In this document: piece after piece, positions 34,454-42,374 of the stretch
Numbering within the stretch: position 1 is the stretch's first letter
Layout of the letters: the number at the start of each line of letters is the position of its first letter
Assembly (NCBI GenBank): GCA_028279945.1
Contig: JANQMT010000050.1
Span: 1-58,195, forward strand
Direction of reading: 5' to 3'
DNA: 58,195 nt
Origin: JAKSCF01 sp028279945
GTDB lineage: Bacteria > Bacillota > Clostridia > Peptostreptococcales > JAAYPU01
Program-made: the position numbers and the translations under genes
Notes under the pieces: model-generated
What the model saw: only the letters and a program-made list of their open reading frames with translations
The model's database searches: none
What the model was told of the DNA's origin: nothing

Positions 34454-34978
34454 ATGAAAAAATTTAGTGGAAAAGTTTTATTTTTAAATAGAAGTGATAT
34501 CAATACAGATGAAATCATTCCTGCAAAATATTTAACTGAAATTACTAAAGAAGCATTAAAACCATATTTATTAGAAGATTTAAAGCTTGAAGGTTTTAAT
34601 AATGTAGAAGATATTAAAAATAAAGCAGTAATTGTAACAAGAGAAAATTTTGGTTGCGGATCTTCTAGAGAGCATGCTCCATGGGCTTTGGAAGTCAACG
34701 GAATCAATGTTGTTATAGCTGAAAATTTTGCAAGAATATTCAGACAGAACATGTACAATTGCGGTATGTTTGCAATAGAATTACCAAAAGAAAAAATTGA
34801 ATATATATTTGATAATTTTTCAGATAAAGATACTTCTATAGAAATTGATGTTGATAATAATAGGGTTGTTATAACAGCACCAGATCAATCAGAAGAAATA
34901 TTTTTTACTGTTGGCGGATTTGATAAGACGCTTGTTAAAGAAGGCGGCTGGGTTGGTTACGCTGATAAAAATTATTAG
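34454..34978 (+). CDS. leuD: 3-isopropylmalate dehydratase, small subunit
   Basis: 174 residues: the aconitase swivel domain. NTDEIIPAKYLTEI, FGCGSSREHAPWAL and the ending GGFDKTLVKEGGW fit the small-subunit type that partners the short LeuC. The active-site loop is supplied to LeuC here. GAGGAGGACC precedes ATG, and a terminator follows. Confidence 0.95.
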   Translation: MKKFSGKVLFLNRSDINTDEIIPAKYLTEITKEALKPYLLEDLKLEGFNNVEDIKNKAVIVTRENFGCGSSREHAPWALEVNGINVVIAENFARIFRQNMYNCGMFAIELPKEKIEYIFDNFSDKDTSIEIDVDNNRVVITAPDQSEEIFFTVGGFDKTLVKEGGWVGYADKNY

Positions 34979-35020
34979 GAAAGAGAATGTGGGCTGACTT
35001 TAGAATCAAGAATTTATAAT

Positions 35021-35060
35021 AAAGAAGATTTTTCATTATAGAAAGATCTTCTTTTTATTT
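35021..35060 (+). terminator. leuCD terminator
   Basis: AAAGAAGAT (35021-35029) pairs with ATCTTCTTT (35046-35054) followed by a T run. Confidence 0.8.
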
Positions 35061-35170
35061 TGAAAAGACAAAATATCTATGCTATATTTATTTTTTCAGT
35101 GATGCCTTTGCCGGGTAATTTTCAAGAAAATATTAAGCAAGAATTATTTAATTTATAGTGTTAACGACTA

Positions 35171-35190
35171 GCAATAATTGAAATTATTGC
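35171..35190 (+). promoter_or_regulatory. Palindrome upstream of the sigma-54 activator gene
   Basis: GCAATAATT (35171-35179) and AATTATTGC (35182-35190) form perfect arms 2 bp apart, 50 bp before the activator start. It is a candidate operator, perhaps autoregulatory. Confidence 0.4.
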
Positions 35191-35240
35191 AATATTGTGA
35201 TATTTTAAAATTAGAGAAAGATAGAAAGCAGGGAATACGG

Positions 35241-37109
35241 ATGACCACATCATATGTAGAATACTCACATAAACGATGTAAAGAGATGGGTGTTCCTTTT
35301 GATAGAATATATAGTGATAAAATCATTACCGACCAGGAGCTGCAAAAAAGATTGGAAGATAATAAGAATCTGATTTTGACAGCGGGGCCGTATATGGATC
35401 AGCTATATAATTTTGTAAAAGGATCAGGTTTTTTTGCCATGCTTACAGATGCAGAAGGCTGTATCTTGAACATTATAGGAGATGAAAATATTTTATCTGA
35501 GGCATTTTCGCTTAAGATGATACCAGGTGCATTCATGGATGAAAAGAGCATCGGAACCAATGCTATGGGAACTGCCTTAGCAGAAGGATATGCTGTACAG
35601 ATATCAGGAAAGGAGCATTATGTGACCGCTTATCACAGATGGACGTGTTCCGGGGCGCCTATTAGAGGCTCCAAAGGCCAGCTTATTGGGTCTTTGGATT
35701 TAACAGGATATAGCGAATATGTTCATTCCCATACCCTGGGTATGGTTGTTGCTGCGGCCAATGCCATAGAAAAAATGCTGATGATAGAAGAATACAGCTC
35801 AAAATTAATCTTGGCAAAAAATCGTGTTGAAACAATTGTGGAGTCTATTTCGGCAGGCATTCTTACAACCGATATAACCGGTAAAATTCTAACCATAAAT
35901 AAATATACAATGAATATGTTTGGCATGTCAAAAAAAGAAATAATGAATAAAAATATAGAAGAATTGTTTGATGGATTAGACCGTGTGCGGCAGGTCATTC
36001 AATCCGGTAACAATTTTTTGGAAGAAGATGTCCACGTCAATACAAATACAAACAAATTACATTTTACACTCAGCGCATATCCCATTGTAGATGAAAGAGG
36101 CCTGAAGGAAATCATTTTTGAATTCAAAGAAATCAAAAAAGGCCGTAAACAGGCAGATAGAATTATTGGCAGCAAGGCTATTTACACATTTGACAAGATT
36201 ATAGGGTGCAGTACCAGATTTCTTGAAATTGTTGAATATGCAAAGAAAATTTCTGACAGCAAGTCTACCATATTAATTACAGGAGAAAGCGGCACAGGTA
36301 AGGAGGTCTTTGCCCAAGCCATACATAACCATAGCAGCAGAAAGGAAAGTCCTTTTGTTGCTATTAATTGTGGTGCTATTCCCAGCAATCTTATAGAATC
36401 TGAATTGTTCGGATATGAAGAAGGTGCTTTCACAGGAGCGAAAAAAGGCGGGGCAGCCGGGAAGTTTGAAATCGCTGATGGTGGAACCATTCTACTGGAT
36501 GAAATTGGTGAGATGCCGGTAGATATGCAGACCAAACTTTTACGTGTTATTGAAGAAGGTGTTATAAACAGGGTTGGCAGCAATAAGCAAAAACCCATAG
36601 ATGTTAGAATCATAGCGGCAACTAATAGAGAGCTGTCAATTGGGGTAGAAGATGGAACCTTTAGACTGGATTTGTATTACAGATTAAATGTTCTTCCTAT
36701 TCGTCTGCCGTCATTAAGAGAACGAAAAGAAGATATCGTACCTATTGCACAGTATTTTATTAAAGTGATATCAAAACGATTGAATAAAAAAGAAGTCGAG
36801 ATATGCTCTGAAATCGTTAAAGAGCTTCAAAGCTATCATTGGCCGGGAAATATCAGAGAGCTTGAAAATGTTATTGAAAGGATCATCAATACCCAGTCTG
36901 TCCCAAAGCATGTAGGCGACAACAAAGTGTCTTTAGACACCTTAGAAGAAATTGAAGAATGTCTTGACTTGGAACAGGTAGAGAAGGTGTTTATTCAAAA
37001 AGCTTTGAGTAAATATGAAGGGAATATTACTTTAGCAGCAAGAAAATTGGGAATAGGAAGAAATACGCTCTATAGAAAAATGGGAAAACATAAAATCAAG
37101 TGTTCGTAA
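35241..37109 (+). CDS. Sigma-54-dependent transcriptional activator (GAF-PAS-AAA+-Fis)
   Basis: 622 residues. The N-terminal GAF-like sensor of the AcoR/DhaR type has EKSIGTNAMGTALAEG (about 60-190), then a PAS domain (about 200-300) and the AAA+ domain (about 325-550) with Walker A GESGTGKE (about 349), the sigma-54 contact loop GAFTGA (about 394) and LLDEIGEMP. It ends in a Fis-type helix-turn-helix (LAARKLGIGRNTLYRKM). It has all elements to activate RpoN promoters. ATG 35241 follows AAAGCAGGGA. A sigma-54 promoter lies 109 bp after its stop, so the downstream operon is its likely target. Confidence 0.92.
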   Translation: MTTSYVEYSHKRCKEMGVPFDRIYSDKIITDQELQKRLEDNKNLILTAGPYMDQLYNFVKGSGFFAMLTDAEGCILNIIGDENILSEAFSLKMIPGAFMDEKSIGTNAMGTALAEGYAVQISGKEHYVTAYHRWTCSGAPIRGSKGQLIGSLDLTGYSEYVHSHTLGMVVAAANAIEKMLMIEEYSSKLILAKNRVETIVESISAGILTTDITGKILTINKYTMNMFGMSKKEIMNKNIEELFDGLDRVRQVIQSGNNFLEEDVHVNTNTNKLHFTLSAYPIVDERGLKEIIFEFKEIKKGRKQADRIIGSKAIYTFDKIIGCSTRFLEIVEYAKKISDSKSTILITGESGTGKEVFAQAIHNHSSRKESPFVAINCGAIPSNLIESELFGYEEGAFTGAKKGGAAGKFEIADGGTILLDEIGEMPVDMQTKLLRVIEEGVINRVGSNKQKPIDVRIIAATNRELSIGVEDGTFRLDLYYRLNVLPIRLPSLRERKEDIVPIAQYFIKVISKRLNKKEVEICSEIVKELQSYHWPGNIRELENVIERIINTQSVPKHVGDNKVSLDTLEEIEECLDLEQVEKVFIQKALSKYEGNITLAARKLGIGRNTLYRKMGKHKIKCS

Positions 37110-37181
37110 ATGGAACGGTGCGCCATAATGAAACGCAACATTTTTAAAACAATGATCCAAAATAGAACGCCAAAAAGAGTT

Positions 37182-37218
37182 ACGCCTGTAATTTATTAAA
37201 ATTACAGGCGTTTTTATT
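37182..37218 (+). terminator. Terminator of the activator gene
   Basis: ACGCCTGTAATTT (37182-37194) pairs perfectly with AAATTACAGGCGT (37199-37211), 4-nt loop, T run after it. The sigma-54 promoter begins immediately downstream. Confidence 0.9.
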
Positions 37219-37233
37219 TGGCATAGCTTTTGC
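37218..37233 (+). promoter_or_regulatory. Sigma-54 (-24/-12) promoter of the aldehyde oxidoreductase operon
   Basis: TTGGCATAGCTTTTGC has GG at 37220-37221 and GC at 37232-37233 with exactly 10 nt between, the diagnostic RpoN spacing, and matches TGGCAY-N5-TTGC. It lies downstream of a sigma-54 activator gene and about 130 bp before the operon's first ATG. Confidence 0.85.
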
Positions 37234-37322
37234 GTTTGAGATGTATAAATGTATTAACATACAAAAAATATTTGTTATAAGGGTTTTAGGTAGTAATACT
37301 ATTTTGCGCGGACTAAAAATTT

Positions 37323-37365
37323 AAGGAGGTGTAGGCCGATAATCCTAAGTATTATCGGAAAACGT
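37323..37365 (+). promoter_or_regulatory. Ribosome-binding site separated from the start codon by a hairpin
   Basis: A consensus AAGGAGGTG (37323-37331) is 36 nt from the ATG at 37366. The gap holds a perfect hairpin, CCGATAAT (37336-37343), loop CCTAAGT, ATTATCGG (37351-37358). Folding it brings the two to about 13 nt. It may bridge or gate initiation. Confidence 0.6.
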
Positions 37366-37839
37366 ATGAGTAAAATTTTAATCATTGCACCCAAAAAATG
37401 TATTGGGTGCAAAACCTGCGAAGTCGTATGTTCTTTTGGGAAAACCATGGCGTGTAACCCTAAAAACGCTGCAGTTACGGTACATGATTATGAGGAGGTT
37501 GGGATTGCTGTACCTATGATGTGTATGCAATGTGAAGACGCTGCATGTATGAAGGTCTGTCCTGTTTCAGCACTTACAAGAGATGAAGAAGGCGTTGTTA
37601 ATATTGATTTTGACAATTGCATAGGTTGTAAAATGTGTATCAGTGCCTGTCCATTTGGAAATGTATCTTTTAATTCAGAAAATAAAAAGATAGTAAAATG
37701 TGATACTTGCATTGGTGAAGCAAAATGTGCAGAATTCTGTCCCTCAAAAGCCATTGAATTTATTGAAGCTACAGGCTTGAATATGGCAAACAAGGAAAAA
37801 ATGGCTCAAAAATTTAAGGAAGTATTTGAGGAGGTGTAA
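37366..37839 (+). CDS. Polyferredoxin subunit, four [4Fe-4S] clusters (oxidoreductase small subunit)
   Basis: 157 residues with sixteen cluster cysteines in four groups: CIGCKTCEVVC, CMQCEDAACMKVC, CIGCKMCISAC and CDTCIGEAKCAEFC. This is the DMSO-reductase-B/AorA-like ferredoxin type that feeds or drains electrons from a molybdenum or tungsten catalytic subunit. It is the first gene of the sigma-54 operon and 2 bp from the aldehyde oxidoreductase gene, so the two are almost surely one complex (compare AorA, BamC or the small subunit of tungsten Wor enzymes). Confidence 0.88.
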   Translation: MSKILIIAPKKCIGCKTCEVVCSFGKTMACNPKNAAVTVHDYEEVGIAVPMMCMQCEDAACMKVCPVSALTRDEEGVVNIDFDNCIGCKMCISACPFGNVSFNSENKKIVKCDTCIGEAKCAEFCPSKAIEFIEATGLNMANKEKMAQKFKEVFEEV

Positions 37840-37841
37840 AA

Positions 37842-39638
37842 ATGTACGGCTGGATAGGAACCATATTAAGAATTAATTTATCTGACGGATCCATAAAAAA
37901 AGAAACCCTGAATGAGAAATGGGCAAAAGAATATCTTGGCGCTAGAGGCCTGGGAACAAAATATTACACTTCAGAGGTCAACTATGATGTAGAGCCATTA
38001 AGTGAAGACAATAAGCTAATCTTTATGACAGGACCATTAACAGGTACATTTGCAACTTCATCAGGAAGATACAATGTTGTAACAAAAGGTCCTTTAACAG
38101 GAACTATTGCAGCATCAAATTCCGGTGGATTTTTTGGACCCGAATTAAAGTATGCAGGATATGATGGTATTATTCTCGAAGGAAAAGCAAAAGCACCGGT
38201 ATATTTATATATCAAAGATGGTGACGTTGAGCTTAAAGATGCCTCTGAGCTATGGGGCAAAAATACATCTGAGACAACGGATATGCTGACAGAGAAATAT
38301 GGCAGTGATTATAAAGTTGCTTGTATTGGGCCTGCTGGTGAAAAATTGGTGCTGTATGCAGGTGTTATGAATGATAAAAACAGAGCTGCCGGACGGACAG
38401 GTGTGGGCGCAGTAATGGGATATAAAAATTTAAAAGCAGTAGTTGTTCGAGGTTCAAAGTCTATAAAAATAGCCGATCCGGAAGGTTTTTATGAAGTATG
38501 TAAAGATGCAAGAATTAAGTTGAAAGAACACCCTGTAACCGGTACAGGACTTGGTACATATGGAACGGAAATACTCGTCAATATTATCAATGGAATCGGT
38601 GCTTTTCCAACCAATAATTGGAAAGAAAGCACTTTTGATAAAGCAGACGAAACGGGTGGAGAAGCTTTGGTAGACAAATATCTTTTGAGAGGAAAAGGTT
38701 GTTTTGCATGCGGTATTGGATGCGGTAGACTTACAAAGGTCACAGGAGAGTTTGAGGGATATGGAGAAGGTCCGGAATATGAAGCGGCATGGGCGCTGGG
38801 AGCTGATTGTGGTATTGATGATCTAGGGGCTATTTGTAAAGCAAATTTTATATGTAATGAGCTTGGTATGGACCCCATTACTCTAGGTTCTACGATTGCC
38901 TGTGCAATGGAAATGAATGAAAAAGGTATTATTACAGAAGAAGAACTTGGAGGGCCGCTTAAATTTGGTGATGGAAAAGCATTAGTTGATTTCACAACAA
39001 AAATAGGTTTAAGAGAAGGTTTTGGTGACATCATGGCACTTGGATCTTATCGCATGGCAGAAAAATATGGATGTAGTGAATTATCCATGTCTGTTAAGAA
39101 GCAGGAGATGCCTGCTTATGATGGAAGAGGGATTCAAGGTATTGGATTAAATTATGCTACGTCTAACAGAGGAGGGTGTCATGTCAGAGGCTATATGATT
39201 TCTCCTGAAGTATTAGGTATACCACAAAAACTTGACCAGTTCACCACAGACGGTAAGGCTGCCATGCTTAAAATATTCCAAGATGTAACGGCAGTGGTAG
39301 ACTCATTGGGTTTATGCCTGTTTATAACTTTTGGAATTGGGTTACCGGAGATTGCTTCTATGTTTAGAACCGGAACCGGGGTCAATTTTTCAGATGAAGA
39401 AGTCCTTCAAATCGGTGAACGGATTTGGAATATGGAAAAATTATTTAATCTTAAAAATGGGTTTGAAAAATCAGATGATACGCTGCCTCCGCGCTTGTTG
39501 AAAGAACCTATTCCAAATGGGCCTTCAAAAGGTAAGGTAAGCCAGTTGGAAGTCATGCTGGAAGAATATTATAAAGAAAGAGGATGGGGTGCAGACGGAA
39601 TACCTTCAGAAGAAAAGGTAGAGGAATTAGGACTATAA
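37842..39638 (+). CDS. Tungsten-dependent aldehyde ferredoxin oxidoreductase
   Basis: 598 residues, full length for the AOR family, which oxidises aldehydes to acids (or runs in reverse at low potential) with a bis-pyranopterin tungsten cofactor. Visible: LGARGLGTKYY near the N-terminus, TSSGRYNVVTKGPLTGTI, the cluster motif CFACGIGC (about 287-294) and a fourth Cys in SLGLCLF (about 491). The spacing matches the C-x2-C-x3-C plus distal Cys of Pyrococcus AOR. RGGCHVRGYM and PAYDGRGIQGIGL line the active site. Substrate unknown. It is embedded with NADH-linked subunits, unlike simple ferredoxin-only AORs. Confidence 0.93.
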   Translation: MYGWIGTILRINLSDGSIKKETLNEKWAKEYLGARGLGTKYYTSEVNYDVEPLSEDNKLIFMTGPLTGTFATSSGRYNVVTKGPLTGTIAASNSGGFFGPELKYAGYDGIILEGKAKAPVYLYIKDGDVELKDASELWGKNTSETTDMLTEKYGSDYKVACIGPAGEKLVLYAGVMNDKNRAAGRTGVGAVMGYKNLKAVVVRGSKSIKIADPEGFYEVCKDARIKLKEHPVTGTGLGTYGTEILVNIINGIGAFPTNNWKESTFDKADETGGEALVDKYLLRGKGCFACGIGCGRLTKVTGEFEGYGEGPEYEAAWALGADCGIDDLGAICKANFICNELGMDPITLGSTIACAMEMNEKGIITEEELGGPLKFGDGKALVDFTTKIGLREGFGDIMALGSYRMAEKYGCSELSMSVKKQEMPAYDGRGIQGIGLNYATSNRGGCHVRGYMISPEVLGIPQKLDQFTTDGKAAMLKIFQDVTAVVDSLGLCLFITFGIGLPEIASMFRTGTGVNFSDEEVLQIGERIWNMEKLFNLKNGFEKSDDTLPPRLLKEPIPNGPSKGKVSQLEVMLEEYYKERGWGADGIPSEEKVEELGL

Positions 39639-39644
39639 AAACCG

Positions 39645-39735
39645 ACCGGCGTGGCAATTGAAGCCCTAGCTGTTTGCCACGTCAGCTTATTCCTCACCAT
39701 GTCATGAGAGTTAGCTAAAGCTAGCTCTACATGTA
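39645..39735. repeat. Structured intergenic element with reversed repeat core
   Basis: CGTGGCA (39650-39656) pairs with TGCCACG (39675-39681); its loop holds TTGAAGCCCTA, the reverse complement of the TAGGGCTTCAA core at 21.7-21.9 kb. A second hairpin, AGAGTTAGCT/AGCTAGCTCT (39708-39727), lies within a CATGT/ACATG pair. The spacing TGAG-24 nt-TAGGG seen on the minus strand resembles that in the 21.8-kb copies (27 nt). It is probably a member of the same dispersed repeat family. Confidence 0.6.
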
Positions 39736-39789
39736 TTTACTAAGAATTATTATTTTATTTGGCATAGACCAAAATTTAAAGGTGATTTT

Positions 39790-40062
39790 ATGGTTGTAAA
39801 ATTCTTTGCATATTTAAGAAACATAACGAAAGCTAAAGAAATAGAAATAACCGGACCGCAGAATGTATTAGAGCTTTTGTTTTTTTTATCTTCTAGGTAT
39901 GGTAAAGAGCTGAAAAAGCATATTTTAACAGATAAAAACGAAATACATCCTGATATCATTATTTTAGTTAATGGAAGGCATATTGATCACTTACAATGGG
40001 GGGAGACAAGGATAGACCATTCCGATGAGATCTCGTTCTTTCCTCGTATTGCGGGAGGTTAA
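39790..40062 (+). CDS. MoaD/ThiS-family sulfur carrier
   Basis: 90 residues: a ubiquitin-like fold ending FFPRIAGG with the di-Gly tail that is thiocarboxylated. MoaD-like proteins donate sulfur for molybdopterin; copies located in AOR operons are thought to serve the tungsten pyranopterin cofactor. AAAGGTGAT precedes the ATG. The 151-bp gap after the AOR gene contains structured repeat sequence, but direction and content keep it in the operon. Confidence 0.87.
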   Translation: MVVKFFAYLRNITKAKEIEITGPQNVLELLFFLSSRYGKELKKHILTDKNEIHPDIIILVNGRHIDHLQWGETRIDHSDEISFFPRIAGG

Positions 40063-40086
40063 AAAAATATAAAAAGAGGCGTGTTT

Positions 40087-40572
40087 ATGGAGAATAGGAT
40101 AAATAAAAGCATTGAAGAAATAATTCATCAATACCCTGCACAGAAAAGGTTTACACTTGCTATGATGCAGGATATTCAAAAAGAAAATAATTATATTCCT
40201 AAAGAAGCATTGGCGTGTATTTCAGAATATATTGATACACCCATTTGTAAGCTATATGGTATTGCTACTTTTTTTAAAGCCTTTAGCTTAAAGCCTAAAG
40301 GCAAATATATTATTAAGATCTGTGCTGGTACGGCATGCCATATTAGATCTTCTATGACTATTTTATCAGAATTAGAAAAACAGCTTAATGTCAAAGCAGG
40401 TGAAACGACTACTGATGGTTTATTTTCTTTAGAAACAGTGAATTGCGTTGGTGCTTGTGCCCTTGCACCTGTAGTTGTTATCAACGAAGAGTACTACGGG
40501 AAAGTAACACCTCAAGATATAAAGACAATACTTCAAAAATATAAAAGGGGTGAGCAGGGTGAGCAACGATAA
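40087..40572 (+). CDS. NuoE-like [2Fe-2S] subunit
   Basis: 161 residues: the NADH dehydrogenase 24-kDa / HydC / NuoE family, with a helical N-terminus and a thioredoxin-like domain. Cluster ligands are in CAGTACHI and in the later NCVGACALAP, the usual four-Cys pattern. It passes electrons between the flavin subunit and other clusters. ATG 40087 fits AAGAGG 8 nt upstream; GTG 40081 is too close. Its end overlaps the start of the next gene by 14 bp. Confidence 0.9.
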   Translation: MENRINKSIEEIIHQYPAQKRFTLAMMQDIQKENNYIPKEALACISEYIDTPICKLYGIATFFKAFSLKPKGKYIIKICAGTACHIRSSMTILSELEKQLNVKAGETTTDGLFSLETVNCVGACALAPVVVINEEYYGKVTPQDIKTILQKYKRGEQGEQR

Positions 40573-42364
40573 GCAGGATAGAAAAATTTTAGTTTGCTGC
40601 GGAACAGGCTGCCTTGCAAATGGCAGTGAAAATATTTATCAGGAGTTTGTTTCTCAGGTTGAAGGGAAAAAGAAGAATATACAGGTTGTTCCATACATTA
40701 AAGCTACAGGATGTAATGGATTATGTGAAAGAGGGCCTGTCGTGAAAATAGTTCCGGACGATATCTCTTATTATCACGTAAAACTAAAGGATGTTCAAGA
40801 AATCGTTGATAAAACCATCATGAAGAATGAAGTGATAGAACGACTTTTATACTTGGATTTTAATACTAAAAAAAGGATTAAATCTCACAATGAAACGGAC
40901 TTTTATTCAAAGCAAATGAAAATTGCTTTGAGAAATATTGGAGAGATTGACCCTTTAGAAATAAGCGATTATATAGAAAAAGGCGGATATAAAGCATTAA
41001 AGAAAGCAGTATTTGATATGGATTCAGATGAAATAATAAGTGAATTGAAAGCTTCCGAACTTAGAGGCAGAGGAGGCGCAGGTTTTCCTACAGGTGTAAA
41101 ATGGGAAGCATGCAATCATATTGATCGATATCCTAAGTATGTCATATGTAACGGAGATGAAGGCGACCCGGGAGCATTTATGGATAGAAGTATCATGGAA
41201 GGAGACCCCCATACCGTTATAGAAGGAATGGTCATTTGTGCCAAGGCATTAAGGGTGAATCAAGGGTATATATACATAAGAGATGAATATGGACTGGCAT
41301 TAAAAAACATGCAAAAAGCTATCGATGATGCAAAAAATAATGGTTTTTTAGGGGATGATATTTTAGGAAGCGGGTTTAGTTTTGATTTAAAAATTGTAAG
41401 AGGCGGCGGCGCTTTTGTGTGTGGTGAGTCTTCAGCCTTAATGGCTTCCATTGAAGGAAAAGTGGGAGAGCCCCGTGCAAAGTATATTAGATCAGTGGAA
41501 TATGGCCTCTGGGGTCAGCCCACGGTATTGAATAATGTAGAAACATGGGCAAATATTCCTGAGATTATTATAAGGGGAAGTGATTGGTTTAGCAGTATTG
41601 GAAGTTGTAAAAGTAAGGGAACAAAGGTTTTTTCACTGGTGGGAAAAGTAAAAAATACAGGCCTTGTAGAGATTCCTATGGGTATTACGCTGAATGAACT
41701 TATTTTTGGAATTGGCGGCGGTATATTAGGCGATAGAAAATTTAAGGCAGTTCAGACAGGAGGACCATCAGGAGGATGTATTCCAGAGGAAAACCTTAAT
41801 CTACAGGTAGATTTTGATACATTAGAAGCGGCAGGATCTATGATGGGATCCGGCGGCATGATCGTTATGGATGATAGAACCTGTATGGTGGATGTAGCAA
41901 AGTACTATATTGGGTTTTTAGCCGAAGAATCCTGTGGCAAATGTGTCTCTTGCAGAGAAGGCATTAAACAGATGCTGAAGATATTAACGGATATCTGTGA
42001 TGGAAAGGGAGAAGATGGAGATATCGAACTACTTTTAGACATCTCAGAAACCGTTCAAAAAGCATCTCTTTGCGGGCTGGGTAAAAGTGCGCCTAACCCT
42101 GTTGTCAGTACAATAAAATATTTCGAGGATGAGTATAAACAGCATATCTATGATAAGCGATGTCCGGCGGGTGTCTGTAAAGATCTTTCATTATTCTATA
42201 TCGATGAAGAAAAATGTATTGGCTGCGGTCTTTGCAAGAAAGTATGTTCACCGGATGCAATAACAGGAGATATAAAAAAACCTCATATTATTGACTTAGA
42301 AAAATGTATTAAATGCGGAAGCTGTATCGATAGTTGTAAATTTAATGCAGTAAAAGTGAAATGA
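40559..42364 (+). CDS. NuoF-like NAD(H)-binding flavoprotein subunit
   Basis: 601 residues. Order: an N-terminal thioredoxin-like [2Fe-2S] domain (about 8-95, CCGTGC and CNGLC), NADH/FMN domain with RGRGGAGFPTG (about 168) and GDEGDPGAFMD (about 199), an SLBB domain, the N3-type [4Fe-4S] CGKCVSCREG (about 459), and two added C-terminal ferredoxin clusters CIGCGLCKKVC and CIKCGSCIDSC (about 550-598). This layout is that of HydB/NfnB-like and other bifurcating or NAD-linked flavin subunits. GTG 40559 has AGGGG upstream. Partner of AOR by context. Confidence 0.92.
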   Translation: MSNDKQDRKILVCCGTGCLANGSENIYQEFVSQVEGKKKNIQVVPYIKATGCNGLCERGPVVKIVPDDISYYHVKLKDVQEIVDKTIMKNEVIERLLYLDFNTKKRIKSHNETDFYSKQMKIALRNIGEIDPLEISDYIEKGGYKALKKAVFDMDSDEIISELKASELRGRGGAGFPTGVKWEACNHIDRYPKYVICNGDEGDPGAFMDRSIMEGDPHTVIEGMVICAKALRVNQGYIYIRDEYGLALKNMQKAIDDAKNNGFLGDDILGSGFSFDLKIVRGGGAFVCGESSALMASIEGKVGEPRAKYIRSVEYGLWGQPTVLNNVETWANIPEIIIRGSDWFSSIGSCKSKGTKVFSLVGKVKNTGLVEIPMGITLNELIFGIGGGILGDRKFKAVQTGGPSGGCIPEENLNLQVDFDTLEAAGSMMGSGGMIVMDDRTCMVDVAKYYIGFLAEESCGKCVSCREGIKQMLKILTDICDGKGEDGDIELLLDISETVQKASLCGLGKSAPNPVVSTIKYFEDEYKQHIYDKRCPAGVCKDLSLFYIDEEKCIGCGLCKKVCSPDAITGDIKKPHIIDLEKCIKCGSCIDSCKFNAVKVK

Positions 42365-42374
42365 GGTGAAATTC

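Noticed and set aside
37339..37365. In-frame non-canonical ATA start near the consensus ribosome-binding site of the polyferredoxin gene
   Set aside because: ATA is very rare as an initiator and the ferredoxin family starts at the ATG; noted under the hairpin finding instead.
39645..39735. Molybdenum- or tungsten-cofactor riboswitch upstream of moaD
   Set aside because: Position is tempting, but I cannot fit the known Moco motif, and its core is shared with the unrelated 21.8-kb repeats.
39753..39775. Second sigma-54 promoter upstream of the MoaD gene
   Set aside because: TTTTATTTGGCATAG repeats the -24 part seen at 37213-37227, but the -12 GC is missing (AA at the required place).
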